A stretch of DNA of 64,000 nucleotides from Strigamia acuminata (Eukaryota; Arthropoda; Chilopoda; Geophilomorpha; Linotaeniidae). The notes beneath the pieces are model-generated. The model was not told the origin of the DNA. It did no database searches and was given only the letters and a program-made list of their open reading frames with translations. This document shows, piece after piece, positions 10,401 through 26,057 of this stretch (position 1 is its first letter; the number at the start of each line of letters is the position of its first letter). The stretch spans positions 10,478,001-10,542,000 of the forward strand of contig OX442319.1 in assembly GCA_949358305.1 (NCBI GenBank). The letters are read 5' to 3'. A program made the translations under genes and the position numbers.

Positions 10401-10577
10401 CTTGGCCTTGCGGCGTTTTTGCCTAGACTCGTGCGCTGAGGCTTTGGGCAAAGGACCTCCCGACCTCAAATGATAGTCGGTTCCTTTGCGACTACCGGCT
10501 CGTTTGTTAATGTCTGAGTCGGAGTCTGTTACTCGAGTATTATCTGCCATTTCTTGCTTTGGGTATGATGTAATCAC
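7467..10577 (-). CDS. Ty3/gypsy Gag
   Basis: 1036 codons. The first ~570 residues are low-complexity and charged, rich in Arg, Ser, Asp and Glu, with RS/RE-type runs around residues 470-560. A retrotransposon-gag-like helical region follows (about residues 640-790; WKAGDRFLDEV, EWYQGLKGVNWDDFLMRF). A CCHC zinc knuckle (CFKCNQPGHYSNEC, plus about 7587-7628) lies near the C terminus. The protein should form the particle and bind element RNA. At over 1000 residues it is long for a Ty3 Gag because of the disordered N-terminal extension. A second Met (MADNTR, plus 10550) nine codons in is an alternative start. The leader from primer site to first ATG is only 25 nt. Confidence 0.9.
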   Translation of the reverse strand: MITSYPKQEMADNTRVTDSDSDINKRAGSRKGTDYHLRSGGPLPKASAHESRQKRRKAKPDRRSASEASHPSHAETRPRLDETERSEDPSHPKPPRPNRDGETSGNEVLSRNQSPRLTHDTEVSDPRATSSIQRTASDTTANSALNTPITHSRPASVMSEGHKSNSSSVKRVSSQPYSVSGTLIDAMQLAQAEGVRYTLPTGKITVYETLQIVRAALKAHSVSPQITIVEGAHAQQLVDSAQFEADAENEARQAIRERRRKLAEREAQALEYGRTQPNPTTPEEVEIVDRALRAHRYAFHSQQEAERAFMARLRRDDPKSVRKPEVSSSELSDESLEGDPKRTPKAKPKPQPERATPATPRKRDASAREQQTRPRMQALDSATNNAITRLINANNARRNEEQALTSQQHDNPQGTEWQQPVPILKDDESSRRQSHDRTSSREEGKRDERPKYFHYGNSDSSSDGLESNAPSHHDSERGSGERRRERERDERRERERDDRRRGRKESNSSRRNPPRRSPSPDPSSDPSSNDDRRKDKSSNRRKRSNSPRDREKRRRSENSDHRREEFQDPPRQSAFTDSTGRQYTMGELGRALLGSLKAEGIDLSKRNDRNRSTGDRVKKKYAVSRRDTMSVTGNIRWQFYIQNRFDGSWKAGDRFLDEVIRIKTATKATVGDMLTHGIVELMTGSAREWYQGLKGVNWDDFLMRFDLRYGETPEEVSRKMRGLRQMPGETIMDYDIRARLLFEKAPMEFHATGFNLFFLGGLSEYSQRVLLEERAPTGGSYEEMSAFLFENTIDIEKRYYSALPEAEKAATAKRLKLSAERYGATDKIMRPTEYLSGIMELAEASVGLQIKNKLTSTLPSNPLAAPKKAPTASAMQATLEEVKEGEEAEQNVGKSDEKEEKDDYSTDEEIRSYRDTLSTGCDEEGPLVHLIHRDRAVEEFRARLKPNAGRIPKYFRKNYTPPSKADPEKKKSIEAPRDKSNIRCFKCNQPGHYSNECPRTAKEDAKFDAIMKQMAEIKLAMAKNESKNESAQAAKK

Positions 10578-10602
10578 AGGTTAGAATCAGTTATTCAACT
10601 TG

Positions 10603-10620
10603 ATCCCGGACAGGCCCCCA
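10603..10620 (-). promoter_or_regulatory. Primer-binding site, tRNA-Pro-like
   Basis: On the + strand these 18 bases match the 3' end of tRNA-Pro (with CCA) except for two adjacent swapped bases in the middle (ACAGGC instead of ACGAGC). On the element strand it begins TGGGGG. It lies between gag and the 5' LTR, the correct place to prime minus-strand DNA synthesis. Confidence 0.7.
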
Positions 10621-10622
10621 CG

Positions 10623-11676
10623 TGTCGCGCTCAACTCTAACCGTCGCTAACTCGTGGGTTGATTACTTAATTCGACTAACTCACTACCGCTTTGTCTCAA
10701 GCGGTTTACCCAAAGAAATGATTACACAGATATAAAAGGTAAAATATAATATAGATTTATTCTGCGGGGCAATGTACAGATATATCTTATATATATATAT
10801 AAAAGGTAAGGAAAAGGTAAATCGGAATGGGTGATGGGGAATGGAAAGGTAAAGGTAAGATGAAAGCTGGCTGGAATCGGCGAGGTCGTCCTTTGTTTCG
10901 TTCGCGTCCAAGATGGCGTCCTCGTTGTGGCAACGTGGTGTCGTCTTGGGCCGGCGTCCTCGTTGTGGCAACGTGGTGTCGTCTTGGGCCGGCGTGGCAA
11001 TATGGTGTCCTCGGCTCGTCTCTGGCTGGTCCTTCGGGCTCACGCTGGTCGGGCGCGAGTGAATGCTTAGTTAAAAGGCTTACTTCGGTCTGTTGTCTAG
11101 GTTTTTGTGTGGTGTCCGGCGATCACACAGCCGCGGACTCTTCTGGCTCCCGGCGGTCACACAGCGGCGGGAACGCTCGTCGTGGTTTTACTGCAGTTTA
11201 GGCTTGTGCGACCGTTTGTCTGCACAACTCGCTAAACTGGAGTGGTTTTTACTATTTCTAGCTGATGTGCTAAAATAGTGTGGTAATCTTATCTCGCAGG
11301 TTACTCTGCGGAGTTTGACACTGACCAAACGTACTCACGGTAAATTGTCCTTTGTCCTTGGTCAATCCCAGTATATTTACTTGGGCCTGATCTTGTAGGA
11401 CGACGGGTTTACGTGTGTTTCTCGTTTGATGGTTGTGTTGGTTCTGCCCGCTCAGTGCAAGGCACATTCCTTTGCACAAAGCGGGGTTGACAGGTGACCG
11501 GAATCACCCAATGGTGGGGTGGACGAGCCATCCCCACTCCCTCAGGGCAGACGCCTGTCCATTGACTAGATGTCAATGCACTGAGGGAAGGGAGACGCGC
11601 TTGCGGCTCCCCTTACACCCGAAACGAGGTCACGAGAGAAACTCTTCGTTGACCCCGGTCCAGTCGGGTCACAACA
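10623..11676 (-). mobile_element. 5' LTR of the Ty3 element (right boundary approximate)
   Basis: The inner edge (plus TGTCGCGC at 10623) is set by the primer site. The outer edge is set by a weak inverted match, TGTTGTGACC on the - strand from 11676. Reading the - strand, a TA-repeat TATA region (plus 10788-10803) is followed by AATAAA (plus 10756-10761), consistent with U3-R-U5. U3 is GC-rich and contains an exact 38-bp tandem duplication. About 1.05 kb, long for an LTR. The second LTR is not in view, so the outer boundary rests on one end only. Confidence 0.55.
10918..10993. repeat. Two exact 38-bp tandem copies in the Ty3 LTR U3
   Basis: Copies 10918-10955 and 10956-10993 are identical and start GTCCTCGTTGTGGCAACG; a partial third copy follows. 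They lie about 120-200 bp upstream of the predicted TATA on the - strand, the usual place for retrotransposon enhancer repeats. Confidence 0.85.
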
Positions 11677-12157
11677 CAGTGAAATCTATTGTTGTCTAGC
11701 GTAGTTGCACAAAAACAGCGTACCAAGCGGGCGAGTTGCAAAACATAAAAACGTGTACTACAATACGAATTTTTATTGGCCAACAGATCCAAACTCTGTC
11801 GAAGTGAATTAAATTAAATGACGTGCAGTATGTTTCAGGTATTTTTTGGGATTCAAAAGATTCACAAGATTTACTTGGATTCGTTGGATTTAGGGAGATT
11901 TGGATGAGATTAAATCAACCTAAGTTGCTTGTTATGATGATACAGTTAAAAAGAAATGAATTTGCAGTCGAAAATGACGCAGCATTTATGTACAGTGTCG
12001 AGCTATTGGAATTGATAATAAATAATAAATAAATTTAATAACAGATATGACCAGATGTTTTCTTGGCCCAGAAAGTCTAAAAATTCAACTGATGCATCTA
12101 AAAACTGAATTCTACGCACACAAAAACACACAAATTCGACTGACTTAACCGCGGAGA
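11677..12157. other. Gene-free stretch beside the Ty3 LTR
   Basis: I see no gene, RNA or clear repeat here. Short ORFs have no recognisable features. A few TTTGGATT/GATTTGG-type degenerate repeats occur near 11835-11915. Confidence 0.4.
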
Positions 12158-12366
12158 AGTTTTTCCTCGGTTTCTTTGGATTTTCGTTGTTTTTTCTTGT
12201 TTTTCCTGTTTTTTTTCCTGGTATTTTTTGGCTTGTGTGTGTTTATTTGGGGAGTTTATATGGTTTTTCCGTTTTCTTTGGGTTTTAGTAAGGTTTTTAT
12301 ATTAAGTGCTTTTTTTTCTGAACCTCGATAAAAATTTTCAATAGTATCCGGACCCCACTTAAAATT
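12158..12366 (+). mobile_element. Truncated copy of the hAT-like MITE seen whole at 39420-39893
   Basis: Shares the TTTTCCTCGGTTTCTTTGG start, the T-rich CTTGTTTTT core, the TTTAGTAAGGTTTTT block and the GTATCCGGACCCCACTT block with the copies at 39.4 and 63.7 kb. Both terminal inverted repeats are missing. Confidence 0.75.
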
Positions 12367-12493
12367 ATTTTTTATTTTTATTTCACACGTACAAAAATAC
12401 AGACACAAATACTCCGTATATCCACCAAAAATTAATAATTGGCATTTTAAAGTTCTTTCGACACAACCACAGATTATATAATCACATAATAAA

Positions 12494-13645
12494 TTATACA
12501 ATCTGTGATACAATGGTTAGAAACTTATTTCGAACATCGACAGGTACATCGTTTAGTACCAAACCGACACTCCGCCGATCTTGCGCTTTGTACAACACCA
12601 CCGTACAATGAAAATTAGCACTCATTTCCGCATTTATAAAATATTGTCTCGACTCGGACGAAGCTTTCGTCCATAAATCCTCGAAACACACTCCGTATCT
12701 CTCATCTTGGCGATTTTTCGCAATTTGATGGACTACCGCATGAATTACATATTGAAATTTACGAACACACAGCCGCGAACGGAAGCGATCGGCCACTTTG
12801 ACGAACAAATCCACGTACACCCAATCCTCAACACATCCGACTAAAACTACAGTTTCTACGTTAGGATAGTTAAAAAAAGCCTTCACTTGCTGCTCGTCTA
12901 TTAACAGGAGGAAAAAACAAAGGAATCTCTGTCCCGCTTTGACCCTTGTAGCATAATTGACCAACTCTCGGTGTCGATTTGAATTCAAATATCCGATTTT
13001 GTCAGAGTTTACCAGTGTCGACCACACGTAACGAATGGCGCTGTCGTTCTCGTCCTTCAGGAGGTTGGAAAGCAACAGATACTTTCTTTCGACGTTTATC
13101 GGTTGGTTCGTCATCACATCGGCCCAAAACAACGCGGCTTTACTATCACTAAAGGAGATTTGATCGGAATATTGTTCCCGTATCAGTTCGATTTCGTCTT
13201 TGAGATAATACGCGCAAGCGATTTTGAGTTTATCGTTCGGGGCAAACGTCGATTCTCCGTCGGGTGTTGACATCGCTCGGGCCGTCCTTCTGCCGTCGAT
13301 TTTCCCGTGCTGCGTCCACTCCACGTGTTTGATGCAGTCAATTCTTCCGATCAAATTCATCTCGACATCTTTGATATCATTTCTCAAGTTGCTCACCCAG
13401 TTTAGTAATTCTTGCCCCGTGGATTTGACAATTGGAACTAAGGAATGCTTTAAAGCCGATTGCAAACACAAATTGTCCACTTTTTTCAAAATGATTTTTT
13501 CGATTTCCGGCCAATTTTCGTGAAGGATTTTACCGAGAGAAATCTCAATGATTTCTGGCACACTACGCTTCCATAGGTACGTGGTAATTTCGATCGATGC
13601 CATGCGCTGTAGCGCAGGGACGGGGAGTGTAAATGCACGTGACAT
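12494..13645 (-). CDS. Orphan protein A, single exon, paralogous to its neighbour
   Basis: 383 codons, intact, no intron needed. I do not recognise a named family. It is predicted soluble and mostly helical, with no signal peptide or membrane segment. It aligns along its whole length with the gene at 13932-15077: LPVPALQRMA vs LSVPVLDRAV at the start, KHVEW..GKIDGRRTARAMSTPDG vs KYVEW.NGKIDYAETARLLLTLDG, a DLWTKASSESRQ vs NLWTNSSSEFRQ block, KAQDRRSVGLVLNDVPVDVRNKFL vs RAQDRASIGLMLKDLSVEVKSKFL at the end. The order and conserved blocks argue for real selection on the protein. Minus-strand AATAAA (plus 12371-12376) lies about 120 bp past the stop. Start chosen at the Met aligned with the neighbour's. 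Confidence 0.8.
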   Translation of the reverse strand: MSRAFTLPVPALQRMASIEITTYLWKRSVPEIIEISLGKILHENWPEIEKIILKKVDNLCLQSALKHSLVPIVKSTGQELLNWVSNLRNDIKDVEMNLIGRIDCIKHVEWTQHGKIDGRRTARAMSTPDGESTFAPNDKLKIACAYYLKDEIELIREQYSDQISFSDSKAALFWADVMTNQPINVERKYLLLSNLLKDENDSAIRYVWSTLVNSDKIGYLNSNRHRELVNYATRVKAGQRFLCFFLLLIDEQQVKAFFNYPNVETVVLVGCVEDWVYVDLFVKVADRFRSRLCVRKFQYVIHAVVHQIAKNRQDERYGVCFEDLWTKASSESRQYFINAEMSANFHCTVVLYKAQDRRSVGLVLNDVPVDVRNKFLTIVSQIV

Positions 13646-13931
13646 GTTGTCATGCTCGGTGCTCCCAGCAGATTTGTGCTTGATACTTGAGCCTTGGACT
13701 CTTATATTCGTCCAAGCTTGAACCGAGATAGGAAATCGACGTTGATACGACTCTAAGCTGTGCGCTTACAGCGCTCGCAGTGGTAAACACTAGTTTGAGG
13801 CAGCGTCATTCGTTTTTGACGGATTTTTTGATAATTTAAACTTATATACGGTATTTGTATTTCAAAAAAAGAATAATGGAATTATTTTGTATTTTTTTAT
13901 TACTATATGTTGGTACAAATAAATTTATAAT
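13646..13931. other. Spacer between the two orphan genes
   Basis: 286 bp holding the presumed promoter of orphan A and the 3' end of orphan B. A minus-strand AATAAA (plus 13896-13901) lies 31 bp beyond the stop of orphan B and is its likely poly(A) signal. Confidence 0.5.
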
Positions 13932-15077
13932 CTAAACGGATATGGCGTTTAAAAATTTGCTTTTAACCTCTACGGACAAATCCTTCAACATCAAACCGAT
14001 ACTCGCCCGATCTTGCGCACGATGCAACATCCTAGTGCACTCGAATTGATTATCAATTTCGAAATCAACAAATAATTGCCTGAACTCGGACGAACTATTC
14101 GTCCATAAATTTGAAAAACACGCTTTGTAAATGTTTTCTTGGCGATTTTCGACAATCTGTTTCACCGTCGCAAGAATTACATCTCTAAATCCGTTAAAAT
14201 CGAGTCGTCCGCGGACACGATTAGCAATTTGACCGAACAACTCCACGTAGACCCAATCCTGCAAACACTCTTTCAACACCGATACTGCTACGCCAGCTTT
14301 TGACAAATAAACATCCTGTTGCTGCTCATCATTCATTTGTAACAGCAAAAAGCAGTAGGAGAATAGTTTCTCCGATATATCCTGATCTTGAATACTGCGC
14401 AGCCCTAAAGTGATTGAGAAATCATCCGAATTCAAATATATGTTTCTTTCTTCATTCGTTAATATTGATGACCACAAGCATGTGAATGCGCTTTCGTTAT
14501 TCCAACACAAAAATATCCCTAACCACAAAGTTAGATCAACTGCTTCGTGCTTGAAGACAGCGGTCCAAAAGGATGTTGTTACATTAAAGATCAATTGCTC
14601 GGAATAATGTTGGCACGCAATGTCAATTTGATCAATTTGATCAGGGAGACAAAACATGACAGCAATTTTAAATCTCTCGTTTCGATTGAATTTCCCATCG
14701 AGTGTTAACAGCAATCGTGCTGTTTCGGCATAATCGATTTTTCCATTTTTCCACTCGACATATTTGTAGCAGTCCATCATTTTATCCAAATCGAAGTTAG
14801 TTAAGAAGTCCCATATCATTAGCCACTTGCGTAGTTCCATCCCTGTTAATTTGATTATTTTAACCAACGAATGTCTCAAAATTGGTGGCAAAAGCAATTC
14901 GTCCACGTGTTTACAAATGGTCTCTTCAACGTTTGGCCACATCGATTCAATAACGGACTTCGAAATGTAATCAAAATCCTTCAATATGTGATTAATATCG
15001 TCGGTTTTCCATAAAATTGCGGCAGTTTTTATTAATACTGCACGATCGAGTACTGGAACAGAAAGTTTAATTTGCAT
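13932..15077 (-). CDS. Orphan protein B, paralogue of orphan A
   Basis: 381 codons, single exon, same strand and orientation as orphan A, 286 bp away, so a tandem duplicate. The two have diverged considerably, yet conserved blocks remain throughout: the N-terminal PVL/PAL motif, a CID/CYKYVEW...GKID centre (about residue 105-115), NERFKIAVMFCL (about 130), EDWVYVDLF/QDWVYVELF (about 260) and the C-terminal AQDR.S.G..L segment. No signal peptide, membrane helix or catalytic motif is evident. The function is unknown. The repeated helical blocks would suit a scaffold-like protein, but this is a guess. The architecture resembles expanded single-exon families I associate with arachnid genomes (weak recollection). 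Confidence 0.8.
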   Translation of the reverse strand: MQIKLSVPVLDRAVLIKTAAILWKTDDINHILKDFDYISKSVIESMWPNVEETICKHVDELLLPPILRHSLVKIIKLTGMELRKWLMIWDFLTNFDLDKMMDCYKYVEWKNGKIDYAETARLLLTLDGKFNRNERFKIAVMFCLPDQIDQIDIACQHYSEQLIFNVTTSFWTAVFKHEAVDLTLWLGIFLCWNNESAFTCLWSSILTNEERNIYLNSDDFSITLGLRSIQDQDISEKLFSYCFLLLQMNDEQQQDVYLSKAGVAVSVLKECLQDWVYVELFGQIANRVRGRLDFNGFRDVILATVKQIVENRQENIYKACFSNLWTNSSSEFRQLFVDFEIDNQFECTRMLHRAQDRASIGLMLKDLSVEVKSKFLNAISV

Positions 15078-15670
15078 GTTGCGAATCGTTGTAGAAGCAG
15101 AGTGTAACCTGACTAATTACCGTAATTAATTAATATAATTAAACAACATACCGTAAGTGAAACGTTTGTGCCGTTCGCGGTAGTCTAGTGGCGCCACCCG
15201 TGTGATTTTCTTAAAACAGTAGTGTCACATTTCCAAAATCTAGTTTATTTAATTCTAATATCATGGATAATGAAAACATACTCATCATTTCTGTCGTTAT
15301 ATTTATTTATTATCAACTCAATAACATGACACTATACAACATAAATATTATCTTCACATCAACATTAAGATGTAAAAAAAAAATTATTAAACATTTCTGT
15401 TATAGAAAAAGTAAAACAAAACCAAATGTATCATCTGCAAATATTCTCTATATGCCACTTAACACTTGATTTTTGAGCAAACACAAACATGATCGAATAA
15501 TAAGTACGTACGGTAACGAAATGCATTTTAGTATTTAGAACAAAAAATATAAAATTAAACAGATAGAAATTTATAAAAGAAAAGAAAATAATAATAATAG
15601 AAATTGCAAATTTTAAGTATAAACTGAAATTCAGTTTACCATCCCTTTAAATTGTGATGGTTATCACAAT
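15078..15670. other. Intergenic stretch between orphan B and the IMPDH stop
   Basis: AT-rich, no credible ORF. It should hold the promoter of orphan B (right after 15077) and the 3' UTR of the IMPDH gene. I see no clean minus-strand AATAAA within 100 bp of the IMPDH stop. Confidence 0.4.
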
Positions 15671-22876
<7,206 letters not shown>

Positions 22877-22900
22877 TTTTGTCCTCTTCATAAACTCACA

Positions 22901-23264
22901 GATACCGAACAAAACCAAATTACCAAACCAAAAACCTAAGGATGACAGCTGCAAATTGCCAACACGTCACAAAATTCTCTGTACTGTGTAATTAAGAAAC
23001 AGCTACAAAACGAACGGAGAATCTGCTCTCTATAAATAGAATATGATTCACTTTAACCACAAAAATAAACATCGCAAACACATTTTTTTTCCGTGTATTT
23101 TCTTCTTCTATCACCATCACAATGTGACTAACCTATCAAGGTCTTACTAAAGGTCTCATGCTACACATGTTTATTGAACCCATTAGTTGAATGCACTTAA
23201 AAAAAACAAATTTTTTTTGAAATAAAATGCAAAAAAAAACAGCTTTTATTTTTATTATTTTTTT
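22901..23264. other. IMPDH upstream flank
   Basis: No gene. A palindromic CTATAAATAG (23030-23039) fits both a TATA-like box and the MEF2 consensus about 155 bp upstream of the possible first IMPDH ATG. Otherwise AT-rich. Confidence 0.35.
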
Positions 23265-24530
23265 TTTACAAGTTTTGGGAAGAAAAAATGGAAATGAAAT
23301 AAGAAAAATAAACAGAAACGGCAGATTTTGTTTCGTGGATGAAACAAATTAAAACAAGTTTCAGTTTACTTAAATTTGAGTTGAACACAAAATGCAATTT
23401 CAAATACAGAACTTCAATGCATAAATAAATAAATAAATGCAGAAATAATAACACGTATTCATGGTAGGTAGGATTCCATTCAACCTTATTTTTTTTACGA
23501 TAGGAATATTTTCGATCCGGTTGAAAGAAATTCTGATAAAAAATATTTTTAAAAGTCAAATTGAAACGCATTAATGCACCAATAAAAATAGAAATTAAAC
23601 CGTTTTGAATTTAAGAATACAGGACTATGCACACAAATAGCACTTGAAAACAGAAACAAAATGTCATTTGAAATAAAATTAGAATTACAGAATTTTGAAC
23701 TTAATGAACAATGTGATTTTCACTTTGTATGCTTTGTTAAATGCGTTTTCAAATTCCCACTTGTAATACAGGAATAATCACATAAATGGCACTTGAATGG
23801 TTTTTCTCTAGTATGGGTTAATAAATGTCTCTTTAGAGTTTTACTATCACTGCTGGAATAATCACATAAATGGCACTTGAATGGTTTTTCTCCTGTATGA
23901 ATTCTCATATGAACAATCATGTATTTTTTAAGCCTAAAGGAAAGTGAACATGTTTGACATTGGAAAGGCTTTTCACCAGTGTGTTTGAGCATGTGATATT
24001 TCAAAAGATAATATGATGAACACGAATAGTCGCACAAATTGCAACTGTAATTCTTGTTTTTTCTCTCCATTTTGAATAGAAAAATAACGGGATTTATAAC
24101 TAAATGGGTCAATGTTTGTTTCGGCGACTGGCGCTCACTTTCTGCTGGCAGAAGTCGCTGTTCACACGGAAAATGGATGCACTCTCAACCTACAAGACAT
24201 TGAATGTTCCGTGCATATTTGGACTGTCTTCAAGAACTAAAAGATCATAAAACAGTGAAAAGTAAGTATCCACGTCCTAATTTCTTTAGTGGCATGTCTT
24301 ACGTACCTCAATTCGTAGAATTCAAATAAGCCTAACGATTCTCCGATTGTCAACCGTAAAAGCGCGAGCGGATCAGGGAATTGTGGGTAGCCAAGATGGA
24401 CATCTCTTGAGAGGAAGAAGGAAGAATTTTAACACAATGGAAGACTGGCAGAGAGCACGCTTCTCTCGGTCCGTGATTCGTCAAATTGTGTCACGTGATT
24501 TCTTCTTCCCAGTGTTCGCGCTTGGCCGTA
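23265..24530. repeat. Zinc-finger block duplication, copy 1
   Basis: Collinear with 27305-28818, including 3' UTR-like sequence (TTACAAGTTTTGGGAAGAA), the - strand zinc-finger ORF, and upstream sequence (CGCGAG.GGATCAGGGAAT, CACGCTTCTCTCGGTCCGTG). Copy 2 has about 140 extra bases near 28565-28705. Confidence 0.9.
23720..24070 (-). CDS. C2H2 zinc-finger protein, 4 fingers
   Basis: 116 codons from MERKNKNYSC; the ORF continues in frame to a Met at 24112, but the MERK start is the one conserved in the duplicate copy. Four tandem Cx2C-x12-Hx3H fingers joined by TGEKPF linkers (one is TREKPF). Finger 2 (CQTCSLSFRLKKYMIVHMRIH) is of the canonical F-type, while the rest are LCDYS-type. Probable DNA-binding protein, nuclear. 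No KRAB, BTB or ZAD domain is visible, so an N-terminal exon may be missing or the protein is simply short. It has two fewer fingers than its duplicate at 27756-28274. Confidence 0.85.
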   Translation of the reverse strand: MERKNKNYSCNLCDYSCSSYYLLKYHMLKHTGEKPFQCQTCSLSFRLKKYMIVHMRIHTGEKPFKCHLCDYSSSDSKTLKRHLLTHTREKPFKCHLCDYSCITSGNLKTHLTKHTK

Positions 24531-25316
24531 GTCCGAGCCGTAGTCAGTCCTGGTGAGATGAACAAATTTTAACACAAGGCGGAATACGGCTTCATTGCGA
24601 GTCGTAGCAACGATTCACAGCAGCTGAGAAAATCGTTTGGTCTATACTGATACGAATTGTGGTAAGAAATGACGTTAGTGAAATTATGAAAATAATTGTG
24701 TTAAGAATTTTGTTTTGTGTTGTTGTTGTTTCTTTCTACTGTGCACTAGTTTCCAAGGCAACCGTCGTTACCTTTATATTTTTGAATTTGAATGTTTCGT
24801 ACTTTTTCGTTCACGCACGATTAATTGCATTTTTATTCCGTTTAAAAGGTGTTTTAACGGTTAAAGGCAGGCAAGAATCGGTAAGTTACGCTTTTTTTTG
24901 TCCAAATGTGAATTTTTTTTCTTACTTTTATAAATATTCCTCACAATCGTGAATCTTACGTTAGGCCTAACTGAAATCACACAACGGACTTTCCAGAATC
25001 GTACAACTTCGGGACAACTACTGGCGTTTAATTGATGGATACTTTTTCCGTCTGGAAAAAATTGAACTTTTGAACTTATTTTCGACCAGGATTCTGAACC
25101 ACCAGGACTTTTTTCGATCGATTTCTTTTAGAAAAAAGGGTAAAATCAAACAAGTTGTTCTCCTTGGATTGTTAGCATATAAGTTCGTTGATATAATTTT
25201 GCACTGTGAGGCCTAAATTCCGTTCTCAATTAGTTATTTTTTTATTTGAATTTCAGGATTTATTTTGTCATAAATCAGGATACAGTCGCTGCCAATCTGC
25301 TACTAAGTTTAGAAAT
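24531..25316. other. Flank of the + strand zinc-finger gene, possible 5' UTR exon
   Basis: No credible coding ORF. A donor-like GAATCG|GTAAGTTAC (about 24880) and acceptor-like TTTGAATTTCAG (about 25254) would make a 5' UTR intron before the ATG at 25317. Confidence 0.35.
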
Positions 25317-26057
25317 ATGAAGATTAAACGCCAGGATTTCAGTTGCAATCTGTGCGATTATTCGGGTTCATGTTATTCACATTTGAAACGACACGTGCTT
25401 AAACACACTGGTGAAAAGCCTTTCAAATGTGGTTTTTGTGAGTATTCCTGTACTCGTCGTGGAGATTTAAACAGACATTTAAAAATTCATACTGGAGAAA
25501 AACCAATAAAGTGTCATTTGTGTGATTATTCCAGCAGTGGAAGTGGGAGTTTGAAAACACATTTATTAACCCATACTGGAGAAAAACCATTCAATTGCCA
25601 TTTGTGTACTTACTCCAGTGTTACAAGTAGGTGTTTAAGAACACACATTGCAACTCATACAGGTGAAAAACCATTCAATTGCCATCTTTGTGCTTATTCC
25701 TGTATTACAAGTGGATGTTTAAGAATACATATCGCAACCCATACTGGAGAAAATAGATTCAAGTGTCATTTGTGTTATTATTCTTGCAATGGTAGTGGGA
25801 ATTTAAAAAAACATATTTTGACTCATACCAGAGAAAAACCATTCAAGTGCCATTTGTGTGATTATTCCAGTATTCAAAAAGGGAATTTGAAAACGCATTT
25901 ATTAACCCATACTGGAGAAAAACCATTCAAGTGCCATTTGTGTGATTATTCTGGTATTAGAAGTGGGTGTTTAAAAACACATATTGCAACTCATACAGAA
26001 AAACCATTAGATAGAAATGATAGATTGAAAATGCATTTTAAAAAGCATACAAATTAA
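25317..26057 (+). CDS. C2H2 zinc-finger protein, 8 fingers plus a decayed ninth
   Basis: 246 codons from MKIKRQDFSC; the frame is open upstream to 25206, but this Met directly precedes finger 1, as in the MERK starts of the relatives. Eight regular fingers with CHLCDYS-type cores and HTGEKPF linkers. Two linkers vary (HTGENRF after finger 5, HTREKPF after finger 6). After finger 8 the linker is HTEKP and the last unit has lost its CxxC half but keeps Hx4H (LKMHFKKHTN). Fingers 4, 5 and 8 share CLRTHIATH-type helices, suggesting internal duplication. Probable nuclear DNA-binding protein. It faces away from the - strand copy at 23.7 kb, so the two could share a control region. Confidence 0.88.
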   Translation: MKIKRQDFSCNLCDYSGSCYSHLKRHVLKHTGEKPFKCGFCEYSCTRRGDLNRHLKIHTGEKPIKCHLCDYSSSGSGSLKTHLLTHTGEKPFNCHLCTYSSVTSRCLRTHIATHTGEKPFNCHLCAYSCITSGCLRIHIATHTGENRFKCHLCYYSCNGSGNLKKHILTHTREKPFKCHLCDYSSIQKGNLKTHLLTHTGEKPFKCHLCDYSGIRSGCLKTHIATHTEKPLDRNDRLKMHFKKHTN

